A stretch of 64,000 nucleotides of DNA, taken from Roseisalinus antarcticus. Lineage in GTDB: Bacteria; Pseudomonadota; Alphaproteobacteria; Rhodobacterales; Rhodobacteraceae. Each line of letters starts with the position of its first letter. Position 1 is the first letter of the stretch. A program made the translations under genes and the position numbers. The notes under the pieces were generated by a model. That model was given only the letters and a program-made list of their open reading frames with translations, did no database searches and was not told the DNA's origin. Shown one piece after another: positions 27,395-38,163 of the stretch. The stretch spans positions 39,764-103,763 of the forward strand of contig NZ_FWFZ01000014.1 of NCBI RefSeq assembly GCF_900172355.1, given 5' to 3'.

Positions 27395-28705
27395 ATGCCG
27401 TTGATTTCCCGGCTTGTCCCGCTGTGGCGCAAGGCCCTGATGCTGTGGCGGACGCTCGCCGTGCGGGTCTGCATGATGGGGGCGCTGGCGCTGCTGGCGC
27501 TGGCCCTGACACAGGTGGTCGAGCCGTTGCTGCCGACCGAGGTGCGCGACCGCGTCAGCGTCGCCTCGGCGGACCGGCTGCTGGTGATCATGGCCAACGC
27601 GATGCTGGCGGCGACGATCTTTTCCCTGACCGTCATGGTCAGCGTGAACCGGTCGGCCGCGTCGCAATGGACGCCGCGCGTGCACCGGCTGATCATGAAC
27701 GACCCCACCACGCTGAACACGCTGGCCACCTTCATCGGTGCCTATGTCTATGCGCTGACGGCGATAGTGCTGCAGGAGGTGGGCCTGTTCTCGGACCAGG
27801 GCGGGCTGGTCCTGTTCTCGCTGACGGTCGCGGTGATGGTGCTGGTGGTGTTCATGCTGATCCGCTGGACCCTGCACCTGACGACCTACGGCAGTCTCAC
27901 CGACACCGCCCACCAGGTGGAACAGATCACGACCCAGAAGCTGGCAGCGCGGCTGCGCCAGCCCTGCATGGGCGCGCGGGCGCTGCACGAGGCGCCGCCC
28001 GATGAGGCCCGCGCCGTGGCGTCCAAGCAGAGCGGATATGTCTGCACCCTGCACCCCGAGGCGCTGGACGCCGCCGCCGAGGAGGCGGGCGCCGAGGTCT
28101 GGCTGATCGCCCCGCCCGGCACCTTCGTCCACCTCGGAGAGCCGCTGGCCCGGGTCCGGGGCGGGGACGAGGCGATGGAGGACGCCGTGCGCCGCAACAT
28201 CGACTTCGGCGACGTGCGGATCTACGATCAGGACCCGCGGCTCGGCCTGATCGTGCTGGGCGAGATCGGCTCCAAGGCGCTGTCGCCGGGGGTGAACGAC
28301 CCCGGCACGGCGATCGACATGATCGCGCGGCTCGCCCGGATCCTGGGCGAATGGCGCACCGAACTGGGCGACGGCTCGACGTCCGAGCCGATCTACCGCA
28401 ACCTCTACCTGCCGCCGCTCTCGCCCGCCGACCTGCTGGAGGACGGCTATAACGCGATGGCACGCGACGGGGCGGGGCTGATCGAAGTGCAGGAACGGCT
28501 GCAGAAAGTGCTGCGCGGGCTGATGACGCACCCCGACGACAGCCTCGCCCGCGCGGCCCGGGCCCAGGCGGCGCTGGCCTATGCGCGGTCGCGCTCCGTC
28601 ATGGACTTCGAGCATGACCGCAAGCGCCTGCGCCACGCCGCCGATGACGCGGTCGTGCGGGCCGTCGAAGGGGCGGAAACGGGACCGGGGCCCGGGCCCA
28701 GCTAG
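27395..28705 (+). CDS. DUF2254 membrane protein
   Basis: This 436-residue protein has four predicted membrane segments in residues 15-170 and a soluble C-terminal half. The motifs [32 protein letters not shown] (read in two parts) and D-P-G-T-A-I-D match the DUF2254 family, whose function is unknown. An AAGGA site precedes the ATG at 27395; the longer upstream frame is rejected. The 3' end overlaps the convergent cinA by 4 bp. Confidence 0.9.
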   Translation: MPLISRLVPLWRKALMLWRTLAVRVCMMGALALLALALTQVVEPLLPTEVRDRVSVASADRLLVIMANAMLAATIFSLTVMVSVNRSAASQWTPRVHRLIMNDPTTLNTLATFIGAYVYALTAIVLQEVGLFSDQGGLVLFSLTVAVMVLVVFMLIRWTLHLTTYGSLTDTAHQVEQITTQKLAARLRQPCMGARALHEAPPDEARAVASKQSGYVCTLHPEALDAAAEEAGAEVWLIAPPGTFVHLGEPLARVRGGDEAMEDAVRRNIDFGDVRIYDQDPRLGLIVLGEIGSKALSPGVNDPGTAIDMIARLARILGEWRTELGDGSTSEPIYRNLYLPPLSPADLLEDGYNAMARDGAGLIEVQERLQKVLRGLMTHPDDSLARAARAQAALAYARSRSVMDFEHDRKRLRHAADDAVVRAVEGAETGPGPGPS

Positions 28706-29175
28706 GGCAGGGGCATCGCCTCGACGGCCCGCAGCACCATCGCCAGCGCGTGATCCACGGTCCGGCCGCGCACGGCGGCCCGGCCCAGCGGGCCGAACTC
28801 GACGGTTTCGCAGATCGTCCCCGCAGCCGTGGCCAGGCCGAAACAGACCCGTCCCTCGGGCTTGTGCTCGCTGCCGCCGGGACCCGCGATGCCGGTGACC
28901 GAGACGGCGACCGCCGCGTCCGAGCGTTCCAGAGCGCCGCCGGCCATCTCGCGGGCGACCGCCTCGGACACGGCGCCATGGGCTTCGAGGGTCTCGGCCC
29001 GCACCCCCAGCATCGCCGTCTTGGCCGCGTTGGAATAGGTCACGAACCCCCGGTCGAAGATCGCCGAAGAACCCGCCTCGTCGGTGATCCGGCCCGCGAT
29101 CAGCCCGCCGGTGCAGCTCTCTGCCGTCGCGATCAGCACGGCGCGGCGGGAGGCGGCCGCCAGCAGTGCGCTCAC
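28702..29175 (-). CDS. CinA C-terminal domain protein (nicotinamide-nucleotide amidohydrolase type)
   Basis: This 157-residue stand-alone CinA-C/PncC-type enzyme has A-E-S-C-T-G-G-L near residue 18 (catalytic serine), V-T-Y-S-N-A-A-K and [11 protein letters not shown]. Members deamidate nicotinamide mononucleotide in NAD recycling. Its GTG start overlaps the pgpA stop codon (GTGA). Confidence 0.93.
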   Translation of the reverse strand: MSALLAAASRRAVLIATAESCTGGLIAGRITDEAGSSAIFDRGFVTYSNAAKTAMLGVRAETLEAHGAVSEAVAREMAGGALERSDAAVAVSVTGIAGPGGSEHKPEGRVCFGLATAAGTICETVEFGPLGRAAVRGRTVDHALAMVLRAVEAMPLP

Positions 29176-29663
29176 AGGATCACCGGCAGATGCGCGATCG
29201 CGGCCACCACGACCACACCGAGTGCGGCGAAGGCCCCCGCGATCATGTCGTCCAGCATCACCCCCATGGGCCCGTGCATCCGGTCCGCGCGGCCCACGAG
29301 CCAGGGCTTCCAGATGTCGAACAGCCGAAACAGCGCGAAGGCCGCCAGCCAGCCGGGCCAGAGCGCGGTGACGCTCGCCCCCACGGACCAGGCGCCGAAG
29401 ACGACGGGCAGGAGCGCGGTCAACTGACCCGCGACCTCGTCGATGACGATATGGCCAGGGTCGCTGTCAGGGCTGTCGCGCGTCTCCTCCCGCGTGGCCC
29501 AGAGCCCGGCGCCGAAGGCCAGCACTACGGCCAGCAGAACGAGGAACGGCCCGCCCAGCAGGGAGAGCACGAGCGCCAGCGGCAGGGCGGCGAGCGATCC
29601 CCAGGTGCCCGGGGCCGGTTTCAGGTGGCCCACGTAGAAGAAGGTGGCGATCAGATGGCTCAT
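29172..29663 (-). CDS. pgpA: Phosphatidylglycerophosphatase A
   Basis: This 163-residue membrane enzyme would dephosphorylate phosphatidylglycerophosphate to phosphatidylglycerol. The motifs [15 protein letters not shown] and F-R-L-F-D-I-W-K-P, and the late D-D-M-I-A-G, are those of PgpA. The start ATG overlaps the ispDF stop (ATGA), and its own stop overlaps the cinA start, so ispDF-pgpA-cinA is one coupled operon. Confidence 0.95.
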   Translation of the reverse strand: MSHLIATFFYVGHLKPAPGTWGSLAALPLALVLSLLGGPFLVLLAVVLAFGAGLWATREETRDSPDSDPGHIVIDEVAGQLTALLPVVFGAWSVGASVTALWPGWLAAFALFRLFDIWKPWLVGRADRMHGPMGVMLDDMIAGAFAALGVVVVAAIAHLPVIL

Positions 29664-30778
29664 GGCGCCACCAGCGTCACGGTGGCAAGCGCCGCGATCC
29701 CCTCTTCGCGGCCGGCAAAGCCCAACCGCTCGGACGTGGTGGCCTTGACGCTGACGCGGTCGGGGGCAAGCCCCATGATCCCGGCGAGGCTGGCGATCAT
29801 CCCCGGCGCGTGGGGGCCGATCTTGGGCCGCTCGCAGATCAGCGTCAGGTCTACGTTCGAGATCGCGTAGCCCCGCCCGGCGGCGAGGCCCACGGCATGG
29901 CTCAGGAAGATATGGCTCTCCGCGCCCTTCCATTGCGGATCGGTGGGCGGGAAATGCCGGCCGATGTCGCCAGCGCCAAGTGCGCCGTAGACCGCGTCGG
30001 TGACCGCGTGCAGCCCCACGTCCGCGTCGGAATGGCCCTGAAGCCCGCGCGAATGGGGCAGGGCGACCCCGCAGAGCATCACGTGGTCGCCATCCCCGAA
30101 TCGATGCACGTCGAACCCGTTGCCGGTCCGGATATCCATGGCGCCTCCCAGTCGTCGCTCGGCCCGGGCGAAATCCTCGGGGCCGGTGATCTTGAAGTTG
30201 TCTTCGTCGCCCGGAACGATGGCGACGTCCAGCCCCGCCGCACGGGCCACCTCCACGTCATCCGCCGCGCCCTCGGCCGCGGTCCGGTGGGCGGCGAGGA
30301 TCGGCGCGAAGCGGAAGCCCTGGGGCGTCTGCGCCCGGAACAGCCCCTCGCGGGCCCTTGTGCCGGTGACCCGGCCCTCGGCGCCGGTCCAGAGCGCGTC
30401 TGTCACCGCGAGGGCCGGGGCTGCCCCGTCGCTGCTTTCCAGGGCCGCGCAGATTCGGCTGACGAGGGCGGGGCTGACCAGCGGCCGCGCCGCATCGTGG
30501 ATCAGCACGAGATCCGGCGGATCGTCCGCCAGCGCCTCCAGCCCGGCGCGGACGCTGGCCTGCCGCGTGGCGCCGCCGGCCACGGTCACGACCCCTGCAA
30601 GGGGATTTTGGTCATCCGCCTGCACCACAACGACAATCCGGTCCAGCCCGGCGGCGCGAAAGGCGGCGATCGTGTGGTCTATCACCCGGGCCCCGGCCAG
30701 CGGACGCCATTGTTTCGGCAGGGCGCCTCCGGCCCGAACCCCTCGGCCCGCGGCCACGATAAGAGCAGCTGTTGTCAT
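29660..30778 (-). CDS. ispDF: Bifunctional IspD/IspF isoprenoid enzyme
   Basis: This 372-residue fusion contains IspD (MEP cytidylyltransferase, residues 1-~212: [24 protein letters not shown]) and IspF (MECDP synthase, from about residue 214: [24 protein letters not shown]). Both work in the MEP pathway to isopentenyl diphosphate. The fusion is typical of alphaproteobacteria. It is divergent from dusB. Confidence 0.97.
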   Translation of the reverse strand: MTTAALIVAAGRGVRAGGALPKQWRPLAGARVIDHTIAAFRAAGLDRIVVVVQADDQNPLAGVVTVAGGATRQASVRAGLEALADDPPDLVLIHDAARPLVSPALVSRICAALESSDGAAPALAVTDALWTGAEGRVTGTRAREGLFRAQTPQGFRFAPILAAHRTAAEGAADDVEVARAAGLDVAIVPGDEDNFKITGPEDFARAERRLGGAMDIRTGNGFDVHRFGDGDHVMLCGVALPHSRGLQGHSDADVGLHAVTDAVYGALGAGDIGRHFPPTDPQWKGAESHIFLSHAVGLAAGRGYAISNVDLTLICERPKIGPHAPGMIASLAGIMGLAPDRVSVKATTSERLGFAGREEGIAALATVTLVAP

Positions 30779-30838
30779 GCAAACCTCATAGGCCCCGCCG
30801 CGCCACCGTGCAATTCCCGCCATGTCGTCGCGCTAATC

Positions 30839-30940
30839 GCACAATTTTTAGGCACAATGTTCTGTTGCAGCTCATTCCGGTCGGCAAGCGTTGTGGTCGC
30901 ACCCAACGCCCGTTAGCAATTGAGGTCAACGCACAATGTT
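30839..30940. repeat. Threefold GCACAAT repeat in the ispDF-dusB intergenic region
   Basis: GCACAAT occurs at 30839, 30852 and 30931; the last two share GCACAATGTT and the third overlaps the dusB start codon. All are in the same orientation. This may be a binding-site array or leader element controlling dusB-ntrBC; the protein is not known. Confidence 0.35.
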
Positions 30941-31952
30941 TTGGCACATGACCGACAACTCAGCATCCCCCCACGCGATCACCCTGGGCAGCCTGACGCT
31001 GAGCCCGCCGGTGGCGCTCGCACCGCTGGCGGGGATCACCGACCTGCCGTTCCGCAGGCTGGTCGCGGGGTTCGGCGCGGGCTGGGTCGTGTCGGAAATG
31101 GTTGCGAGCCAGGAGATGGTACAGGGCCACCTTGGCATCCGCGCCAAGGCCGAGCTCGGCTTCGGCGAGGCCCGCACCGCGGTCCAGATCGCCGGGCGCG
31201 AGGCGCATTGGATGGCCGAGGCGGCCCGGATCGCCGAAGCCCGGGGGGCGCAGATCATCGACATCAACATGGGCTGCCCGGCCAAGAAGGTCACCAGCGG
31301 CTATTCCGGATCGGCGCTGATGCGCGAGCCCGATCACGCCCTGTCGCTGATCGAGGCCGTGGTAGGCGCGGTGTCGGTGCCGGTGACGCTCAAGACCCGG
31401 CTGGGCTGGGACGACAGCTCGCTGAATGCAGCCATGATCGCCCGGCGGGCCGAAGCGGCCGGGGTCCGCATGGTGACGATCCACGGGCGCACACGGTGCC
31501 AGTTCTACAAGGGCCGGGCCGATTGGGCCGCGATCCGGGCCGTCACCCGGGCGGTGTCGATCCCGGTCATCGCCAATGGCGACATCCACAGCGCCGCCAG
31601 CGCGGCGGAGGCGCTGCGCCTGTCGGGGGCCCGCGGCGTCATGGTCGGCCGCGCCGCGCAGGGCCGCCCCTGGCGGATCGCCGAGATCGCCCATGCCATC
31701 CACGGCGCCCCGGCCCCTGCCATTCCGATGGGCGGAGCGTTGCAGGACATGATTTCAGGACATTATGAGGCGATGCTCGCCTTCTACGGCCGCGAACTGG
31801 GCTTGCGCGTCGCCCGCAAGCACCTGGGCTGGTACATGGATCACGCGGGGACAGAGCGGCCGGTCCGCCAACAGATCCTGCGGTCCGGGTCACCGGCCGA
31901 AGTGCTGCGCCTGCTTCGCGCCGCCCTCGAACGGAAGGCCGTCGCCGCATGA
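30936..31952 (+). CDS. dusB: tRNA-dihydrouridine synthase (NifR3)
   Basis: This 338-residue FMN enzyme reduces uridines in the tRNA D-loop. [21 protein letters not shown] (catalytic cysteine near residue 113), the H-G-R-T-R phosphate region and G-D-I-H-S are present. It is the standard first gene of the alphaproteobacterial nifR3-ntrBC operon. ATG 30936 has a GAGG site 11 bases upstream; ATG 30948 is an alternative. Its stop overlaps the ntrB start as ATGA. Confidence 0.96.
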   Translation: MFWHMTDNSASPHAITLGSLTLSPPVALAPLAGITDLPFRRLVAGFGAGWVVSEMVASQEMVQGHLGIRAKAELGFGEARTAVQIAGREAHWMAEAARIAEARGAQIIDINMGCPAKKVTSGYSGSALMREPDHALSLIEAVVGAVSVPVTLKTRLGWDDSSLNAAMIARRAEAAGVRMVTIHGRTRCQFYKGRADWAAIRAVTRAVSIPVIANGDIHSAASAAEALRLSGARGVMVGRAAQGRPWRIAEIAHAIHGAPAPAIPMGGALQDMISGHYEAMLAFYGRELGLRVARKHLGWYMDHAGTERPVRQQILRSGSPAEVLRLLRAALERKAVAA

Positions 31953-33031
31953 GCATCGTCGACCCGAACTTGTGGAATTCCCTGCCGGTGCCCGCGCTGC
32001 TGCTGGGCCCCGACGACACCATCGTCGACAGCAATCCGGCGGCGGAGCTGTTCCTGAACCTCTCGGCCAAGACCATCGCCGGTGCGCCGATCTGGGACAA
32101 GGTGATGATCGACGCCGCCATCGAGGAACCCTACGCCAGGGCCAGGGCGCGGCACACGTCGCTTTTCGTCAACGACGTGGACGTCGGCAGCGGCGAGCGC
32201 CCGCCGATGCAATGCAACATCCAGTTCGCCCCGCTCGAAGGCGTCGACGGTCACATGCTGATGATGATCTCTCCGCGCGAACTGGCCAGCCGGGTCACGC
32301 TGAACGCCGCCTCCGGCAAGGCCGCCCGCGCCGCGATCGGCATGTCCGAGATGCTGGCCCACGAGATCAAGAACCCGCTCGCCGGCATCACCGGCGCGGC
32401 CCAGCTTCTGTCCATGGGCCTGTCGAACGGAGATCTGGAGCTGACCGATCTGATCGTCGCCGAGAGCCGCCGCATCGTCCAGTTGCTCGAACAGGTCGAG
32501 CAATTCGGCAACCTGCGCCCGCCGCAGTCGAAATCGGTCAACCTGCACGACCTTCTGGACCGCGCCCGCCAGTCGGCGAGCATCGGCTTCGGCGCACACA
32601 TGACCTACCTGGAGGATTACGACCCCTCGCTGCCGCCCACATGGGCGGATGCGGACCAGCTGCTTCAGGTCCTGCTGAACCTGCTCAAGAACGCCAGCGA
32701 GGCGGGCAAGGACGGCGGCATCATCCGCCTGCACACCTTCTACGAGCCCTCCTTGCGGGTGCGCAACAAGCTGGGCGAGCAGGTGCGCCTGCCGCTGCAG
32801 GTCGAAATCATCGACGACGGCCCGGGCTTGCCCGCCGACATCGCGGCCGAGATCTTCGAGCCCTTCGTGTCGGGCCGCGAGAACGGCACCGGGCTGGGGC
32901 TGGCGCTCGTCTCAAAGATCATCGCGGCCAACGGAGGCTGGATTTCGGTCGACAGCATTCCCGGCCGCACCGTTTTCAGGCTGTCCTTGCCGCTCGTGCC
33001 CAAGGATGCCCAAGACACCGGAGAAGACTGA
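31949..33031 (+). CDS. ntrB: Nitrogen-regulation sensor kinase NtrB
   Basis: This 360-residue cytosolic histidine kinase has an N-terminal PAS domain (residues ~8-100, [12 protein letters not shown]), a DHp helix with L-A-H-E-I-K-N-P-L (H near residue 138) and an ATPase domain with N-L-L-K-N-A, D-D-G-P-G and N-G-T-G-L-G-L. It would phosphorylate NtrC under nitrogen limitation and is normally controlled by PII. It is coupled to dusB and 2 bp before ntrC. Confidence 0.96.
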   Translation: MSIVDPNLWNSLPVPALLLGPDDTIVDSNPAAELFLNLSAKTIAGAPIWDKVMIDAAIEEPYARARARHTSLFVNDVDVGSGERPPMQCNIQFAPLEGVDGHMLMMISPRELASRVTLNAASGKAARAAIGMSEMLAHEIKNPLAGITGAAQLLSMGLSNGDLELTDLIVAESRRIVQLLEQVEQFGNLRPPQSKSVNLHDLLDRARQSASIGFGAHMTYLEDYDPSLPPTWADADQLLQVLLNLLKNASEAGKDGGIIRLHTFYEPSLRVRNKLGEQVRLPLQVEIIDDGPGLPADIAAEIFEPFVSGRENGTGLGLALVSKIIAANGGWISVDSIPGRTVFRLSLPLVPKDAQDTGED

Positions 33032-33033
33032 CT

Positions 33034-34401
33034 ATGGACGGAACAGTTCTCGTCGCGGACGACGACCGCACCATCCGGACCGTGCTGACCCAGGCGCTGA
33101 CGCGCGCGGGCTGCAAGGTGCATGCCACATCCTCCCTCGTGACGCTGATGCGCTGGGTGGACGAGGGCAAGGGGGACCTGGTGATCTCGGATGTGATCAT
33201 GCCCGACGGCAACGGGCTGGATCAGCTGCCGCTCATTTCCGAGAAACGACCCGGCCTGCCGGTCATCGTGATCTCAGCGCAGAACACGATCATGACCGCG
33301 ATCCAGGCGGCCGAGGCCGAGGCCTATGACTACCTGCCGAAGCCCTTCGATCTGCCGGACCTGATGAAACGCGCGGGCCGCGCGCTCGAGGTCAAGCGCC
33401 GTGCCCTGCCGCCCCGCGCCCAATCGGCCGACGGGCAGGAGGGCGACCTGCCGCTGGTGGGGCGCACCCCCGCGATGCAGGCGCTCTACCGGCTGGTGGC
33501 GCGGGTGATGAACACCCAGCTTCCGGTGCTGATCTCGGGCGAGAGCGGGACCGGAAAATCCCTGATCGCGCGGGCGATCCACGATTTCTCCGACCGCCGG
33601 ACCTTGCCGTTCGTGGTGGCCAATGCGGCCGATCTCGACGGGGCGGACGGCCCCGCCGCGCTGTTGTCGCGGGCCAAGGGCGGCAGCCTGGTGTTCGACG
33701 AGGTCGGCGATTTCCCCGATGCCTCCCAGGCGCGGATCGTGCGGATGCTCGACGCCCTGGGCGAGCAGGGGCCCCGCATCATGTCGACCAGCCAGGTCGA
33801 CCTGATGGGCCGGATGGAGGGGGGCGAATTCCGCGAGGACCTCTATTACCGCCTCGGCGGCGTGACCCTGACCGTGCCGTCGCTGCGTGAACGGGTGGAC
33901 GACATCCCGCTGCTGGCCGAGCATTTCCTGACCCGGTCCGAGCGCGAGGGCGCCCCTGTCCGCCGGCTCAACGGGCAGGCACTGGAGCTTGTGCGCACCT
34001 ATTCCTGGCCCGGCAACGTGCGGCAGCTGGAAAATGCGATCCGGCGGCTGGTCTTCACCGCGACCGAGGACGAGGTCACCCGGTCGGAGGTCGAGCATGT
34101 GCTCGGCAACCAGCCCGCGATGGAGCCCCTGCGCGGCGTCGGCGAGGGCGAGAAGCTCTCCGCCTCGGTCGCCAAGCACCTGCGCCGATATTTCGACCTG
34201 CACGGCGGGGTTTTGCCGCCGCCGGGGCTCTATCGGCGCATTCTGAAGGAGGTCGAGCTGCCCCTGATCGAAATCGCGCTGGACGCAACCGGCGGAAATC
34301 AGGCCAAATGTGCCGACTTGCTCGGCATCAACCGCAATACCTTGAGAAAAAAGATCACGGACCTCGATATCCGCGTGACTCGCCGCCGCAAGTTGATGTA
34401 A
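33034..34401 (+). CDS. ntrC: Nitrogen-regulation response regulator NtrC (no GAFTGA loop)
   Basis: This 455-residue regulator has a receiver domain (phosphoacceptor D near residue 53, S-D-V-I-M-P-D-G), an AAA+ domain with Walker A G-E-S-G-T-G-K-S (near 169), Walker B S-L-V-F-D-E-V-G, and a C-terminal Fis-type HTH ([17 protein letters not shown]). Between Walker A and B the segment carrying E-L-F-G-H and GAFTGA in typical sigma54 activators is missing. Rhodobacter capsulatus NtrC likewise lacks it and works with the housekeeping RNA polymerase, so sigma54-independent activation is expected here. Confidence 0.96.
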   Translation: MDGTVLVADDDRTIRTVLTQALTRAGCKVHATSSLVTLMRWVDEGKGDLVISDVIMPDGNGLDQLPLISEKRPGLPVIVISAQNTIMTAIQAAEAEAYDYLPKPFDLPDLMKRAGRALEVKRRALPPRAQSADGQEGDLPLVGRTPAMQALYRLVARVMNTQLPVLISGESGTGKSLIARAIHDFSDRRTLPFVVANAADLDGADGPAALLSRAKGGSLVFDEVGDFPDASQARIVRMLDALGEQGPRIMSTSQVDLMGRMEGGEFREDLYYRLGGVTLTVPSLRERVDDIPLLAEHFLTRSEREGAPVRRLNGQALELVRTYSWPGNVRQLENAIRRLVFTATEDEVTRSEVEHVLGNQPAMEPLRGVGEGEKLSASVAKHLRRYFDLHGGVLPPPGLYRRILKEVELPLIEIALDATGGNQAKCADLLGINRNTLRKKITDLDIRVTRRRKLM

Positions 34402-34423
34402 AACGGCCACAGAACCGTGGCGG

Positions 34424-34439
34424 TTGTGACATGTCACAA
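34424..34439. promoter_or_regulatory. Perfect 16-bp palindrome upstream of ntrY
   Basis: TTGTGACATGTCACAA is self-complementary without a spacer. It lies in the 97-bp ntrC-ntrY gap, 60 bases before the ntrY start. A small hairpin GCCAC-N6-GTGGC lies just before it. The half-site resembles Crp/Fnr-type sites, but the spacer is four bases instead of six, so assignment is open. Confidence 0.5.
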
Positions 34440-34498
34440 TAAGACCACGGGCAATGGCGGTGGGGCAACAGGTTTGCCCCGTTTGACGGGACAGGCAC

Positions 34499-36745
34499 GT
34501 GCGACGATCCCTCATGGATCTCAAACTCGGTCGGCTGAGCCGATGGCGCCGCAGGCGCCGCGTGCGCAACGCGGCGACCCTGGGGCTGGTGGTGCTGGGG
34601 CCGGTGCTGGCGCTCGCCACGGTGTCCATCGTCGGACCGCTGGAGCAATCCGCCTCGGCGCCGGCCCTGCGGCTGATCCTGACGGCCGACCTGGTCTATG
34701 TCCTCGTCGTTGCCTCGCTGGTGGCACAGCGCGTTCTGGGCATGGTCGCCGCGCGGCGGGCGAAATCCGCGGGCTCGCGGCTTCACCTGCGGCTGACCGG
34801 GGTCTTCGCCCTGCTGGCGCTGATCCCGACGGTGCTGGTGGCGGTCTTTGCCATCCTGACCCTGAACATCGGGCTGGAGGGCTGGTTTTCCGACCGGGTC
34901 CGCAACGTGGTCGGCTCGTCGCTGGCCGCGGCCCAGGCCTATGAAGAGGAGCACCGGCAGGAATTGTCCCGCGACGGCCAGGCCCTGGCGCGGTATCTCA
35001 ACAACGAACGGCAACAGACCTTCTTCATGTCGCCGGGCGAAATCCGGCAGGCGCTGGGGCGGGTGCAGCCGCAGATCGAACGCGGCCTGACCGAAGCCTT
35101 CGTGATCGACAGCGAGGCCGCGATCGTGGCCCGCGGTGCGCGATCCTATCTCTTCGACTACGAACAGCCCTCGCCGGCGGCGATCGAAGAGGCAGTGGCC
35201 GAGGGCATCGCCATAATCGAGGACTGGGATTCCAACGAGTTTCGCGCCCTGATCCCGCTGGAGGCCTTCGTCGACCGGTTTCTCTATGTCAGCCGCGAGG
35301 TCGACGGCTCGATCCTGTCGCTGCTGGACGAGACGCAAGAGACCGTCGCCCTCTATCAGCAGCTGGAGCAGGACCGCGGGCGGTTGCTGTTCGAGTTCGG
35401 GCTGATCTACCTCGGCTTCGCGGTGATCCTGATCCTTGCGGCGATCTGGCTGGGCCTGTGGTTCGCCGAGCGTCTGTCGCGCCCGGTCGGACGGCTCGTC
35501 GGCGCCTCGCAACGTGTCGGGGCCGGCGACCTGGATGTCCGCGTCCGCGAAGAGAAGGGCGATGACGAGATCGCGCTTTTGGGGCGCCATTTCAACCGGA
35601 TGACAGCCGAACTTAAGGCACAGCGTGAAGAGCTGCTGAAGCGCACCCACCAGATCGAGCTGCGCCGCCGCCTGTTCGATTCCGTGCTGACCTCGATCAC
35701 CTCCGGTGTGGTCGGGCTCAACGCGAAGGGCCGGGTGACCTTCGTCAATCCGTCGGCCAAGCGGCTTCTGGACGTGGACGAGACCACGGAAGATGCCGCG
35801 ATCTCGGTCGCCATTCCGGAATTTGCCACTCTTTACGACCGCTTGCGCCGCGCCCCCCGCACCCTTGTACAGGAACAGGTGAACCTGGTGCGCGGCGGCA
35901 AGCAGGAGAGCCTGCTTGTGCGCATGTCGCCACGGCGCGGGGACACCGGTAAGGTCGAGGGCTATGTGGTGGCCTTCGACGACGTGACCGACCTGGTCAG
36001 CGCCCAGCGGATGGCCGCCTGGGGCGATGTCGCCCGCCGGATCGCGCACGAGATCAAGAACCCGCTGACCCCGATCAAGCTCTCGGCGGAGCGGATCAAG
36101 CGCAAGTTCGGTCCCAAGCTGCCGGACGAGGCCGATGATCTGGCACAGATGACGGACGTGATCGTCCGCCAGACCAATGACTTGAAGCGCATTGTTGACG
36201 AGTTCTCGAAGTTCGCTCGGATGCCCGAGCCCCAGCGCACCCATGCCGATCTGACCGGCCTGGTGCGCGATGCGGTGACCTTGCAGGAAGCGGGCCTGCC
36301 CGACCTGACCCTGGTCAGCGACCTGCCCGATGCGGCGATCATCGCCCAGGTGGATGCGACGATGATCAGCCAGGCCCTGACCAACCTCATCAAGAACGCG
36401 GGAGAGGCCATTGAAACCTATATCGAAACCGGCGCAGATTTGGTCCCCGAAATCCGGGTCGCGATGACCTGGTCGGACAACGAGGCGCAGATCACGATCG
36501 CCGATAACGGGATCGGCCTGCCCGAAGATCGCGCGCGGCTGTTCGAGCCCTATGTGACCACCCGAGAGAAGGGCACCGGGCTGGGCCTGCCGATCGTGAA
36601 GAAGATCATCGAAGAGCACGGCGGCAAGCTCGCGCTCACCGATGCGGACCCGTTCGATGACACCGGTCATCGCGGGGCCATGGCCGTGATTACCTTGCCG
36701 ACGGCACCGGCTGCGGTGCTCGCGGCGACAAAAGAAGCAGTTTGA
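34499..36745 (+). CDS. ntrY: Sensor kinase NtrY
   Basis: This membrane histidine kinase is 748 residues from the GTG at 34499, or 743 from the ATG at 34514; neither has a strong ribosome site. There are three or four membrane segments (to about residue 130 and again near 302-325), an extracytoplasmic loop, a HAMP domain (R-L-S-R-P-V-G-R-L), a PAS domain, and a kinase core with [10 protein letters not shown] (H near residue 517), N-L-I-K-N-A-G-E and G-T-G-L-G-L-P. It pairs with NtrX and has been linked to redox/nitrogen respiration signalling in related bacteria. Confidence 0.95.
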   Translation: MRRSLMDLKLGRLSRWRRRRRVRNAATLGLVVLGPVLALATVSIVGPLEQSASAPALRLILTADLVYVLVVASLVAQRVLGMVAARRAKSAGSRLHLRLTGVFALLALIPTVLVAVFAILTLNIGLEGWFSDRVRNVVGSSLAAAQAYEEEHRQELSRDGQALARYLNNERQQTFFMSPGEIRQALGRVQPQIERGLTEAFVIDSEAAIVARGARSYLFDYEQPSPAAIEEAVAEGIAIIEDWDSNEFRALIPLEAFVDRFLYVSREVDGSILSLLDETQETVALYQQLEQDRGRLLFEFGLIYLGFAVILILAAIWLGLWFAERLSRPVGRLVGASQRVGAGDLDVRVREEKGDDEIALLGRHFNRMTAELKAQREELLKRTHQIELRRRLFDSVLTSITSGVVGLNAKGRVTFVNPSAKRLLDVDETTEDAAISVAIPEFATLYDRLRRAPRTLVQEQVNLVRGGKQESLLVRMSPRRGDTGKVEGYVVAFDDVTDLVSAQRMAAWGDVARRIAHEIKNPLTPIKLSAERIKRKFGPKLPDEADDLAQMTDVIVRQTNDLKRIVDEFSKFARMPEPQRTHADLTGLVRDAVTLQEAGLPDLTLVSDLPDAAIIAQVDATMISQALTNLIKNAGEAIETYIETGADLVPEIRVAMTWSDNEAQITIADNGIGLPEDRARLFEPYVTTREKGTGLGLPIVKKIIEEHGGKLALTDADPFDDTGHRGAMAVITLPTAPAAVLAATKEAV

Positions 36746-36756
36746 AGAGGTACGTA

Positions 36757-38154
36757 ATGGGCGACATTCTGATCACCGACGACGAACGCGACATCCGTGA
36801 ACTGATCGCGGAGATCCTGCACGACGAGGGGTATTCGACCCGTCTGGCCGGCACCACCGACCAGTGCATGGCCGAAATCGCCAAGGAACCGCCCTCCCTT
36901 ATGATCCTCGATATCTGGTTGAAGGACGGCAACATGGACGGGATCAACATCCTGACCAATGTCAAGCGCGACCATCCCGACATCCCGATCGTGATCATCT
37001 CGGGGCATGGCAACATCGAGATCGCGGTCGCGGCGATCAAGCAGGGCGCCTATGACTTCATAGAGAAACCGTTCAATATCGACCAGTTGATGGTGGTGAT
37101 CCGGCGCGCGATGGAAACCTCGCGCCTGCGTCGCGAAAACCTCGAGCTGAAACGCGGCGAGCAGGGCACCACGGAACTGCTCGGCGACAGCGCCTCGTTC
37201 CGGGCGCTGAAGTCGCAGCTCGACAAGGTCACGAAATCGAAAGGCCGGGTGATGCTGACCGGGCCGGCGGGCGCGGGCAAGGAGGTTGCCGCGCGCTACA
37301 TCCACGCCAAGTCGGCCCGCGCACAGGGGCCCTTCGTCAGCGTCAACTCCGCCTCGATCGAGCCGGAGCGGATGGAAGAGGTGCTCTTCGGGCGCGAAAG
37401 CGCCGAGCGGGGCATCGAACGCGGCATGCTTGAAGAGGCGAGCGGTGGCGTTCTCTATTTCGACGAGGTGGCCGACATGCCGCCGGGCACCCAGTCCAAG
37501 ATCCTGCGCGTGCTGGTCGATCAGCGGTTCCAGCGGGTCGGTGGAAACGAGAAGGTCCAAGTGGACATTCGGGTTATTTCAAGCACGAACAGGGACTTGC
37601 AGGCCGAAATTCAGGCCGGTCGATTCCGGCAGGAGCTGTTTCTCCGGCTGAACGTGGTGCCGATCTCGGTGCCGTCGCTGGAAGAACGGCGCGAGGATAT
37701 TCCCCTGCTGGCCGAGCATTTCCTGCGGATGTTCAACCGCACCCAGGGCCTGCCGCTGCGGATGCTGGCGGATGACGCCCGCGCTTTGCTGCAGACCATG
37801 GTCTGGCCGGGCAATGTCCGCCAGCTGCGCAACGTGATCGAGCGGGTGCTGATCCTCGGCGAAGGCAGCGGCGAGATTTCCGCGCGAGAGCTGCCCTCCA
37901 CCGAAGAGCGCATGGGCGCCGAGGAAGACCGCGTCGTCCTGTCTGGCGGGCTTGCCACCCTGCCGCTGCGCGAGGCCCGCGAGCTGTTCGAGCGTGAATA
38001 CCTGCTGACCCAGATCAACCGCTTCGGCGGCAACATCAGCCGCACCGCGGCTTTCGTCGGGATGGAACGCTCCGCCCTGCACCGCAAGCTGAAGTCGCTT
38101 GGCGTGGTCACCTCGAACAAGGCCGGCGCCCGGGTCGCCCATATCGAGGGCTGA
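36757..38154 (+). CDS. ntrX: Response regulator NtrX
   Basis: This 465-residue regulator has a receiver domain (D near residue 52, I-L-D-I-W-L-K-D-G), an AAA+ domain with a variant Walker A G-P-A-G-A-G-K-E (near 169) and Walker B V-L-Y-F-D-E-V-A-D, and a C-terminal Fis-type HTH (G-N-I-S-R-T-A-A-F-V-G-M-E-R-S-A-L). GAFTGA is absent, as is usual for NtrX. ATG 36757 follows AAGAGG by six bases and is preferred over the in-frame TTG at 36742. It is the last gene of the cluster. Confidence 0.96.
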   Translation: MGDILITDDERDIRELIAEILHDEGYSTRLAGTTDQCMAEIAKEPPSLMILDIWLKDGNMDGINILTNVKRDHPDIPIVIISGHGNIEIAVAAIKQGAYDFIEKPFNIDQLMVVIRRAMETSRLRRENLELKRGEQGTTELLGDSASFRALKSQLDKVTKSKGRVMLTGPAGAGKEVAARYIHAKSARAQGPFVSVNSASIEPERMEEVLFGRESAERGIERGMLEEASGGVLYFDEVADMPPGTQSKILRVLVDQRFQRVGGNEKVQVDIRVISSTNRDLQAEIQAGRFRQELFLRLNVVPISVPSLEERREDIPLLAEHFLRMFNRTQGLPLRMLADDARALLQTMVWPGNVRQLRNVIERVLILGEGSGEISARELPSTEERMGAEEDRVVLSGGLATLPLREARELFEREYLLTQINRFGGNISRTAAFVGMERSALHRKLKSLGVVTSNKAGARVAHIEG

Positions 38155-38163
38155 CCCGGCCCC

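Noticed and set aside
34424..34439. Calling the palindrome before ntrY a Crp site
   Set aside because: TGTGA and TCACA are separated by four bases rather than the six required for Crp/Fnr sites, so only a generic palindrome is reported.
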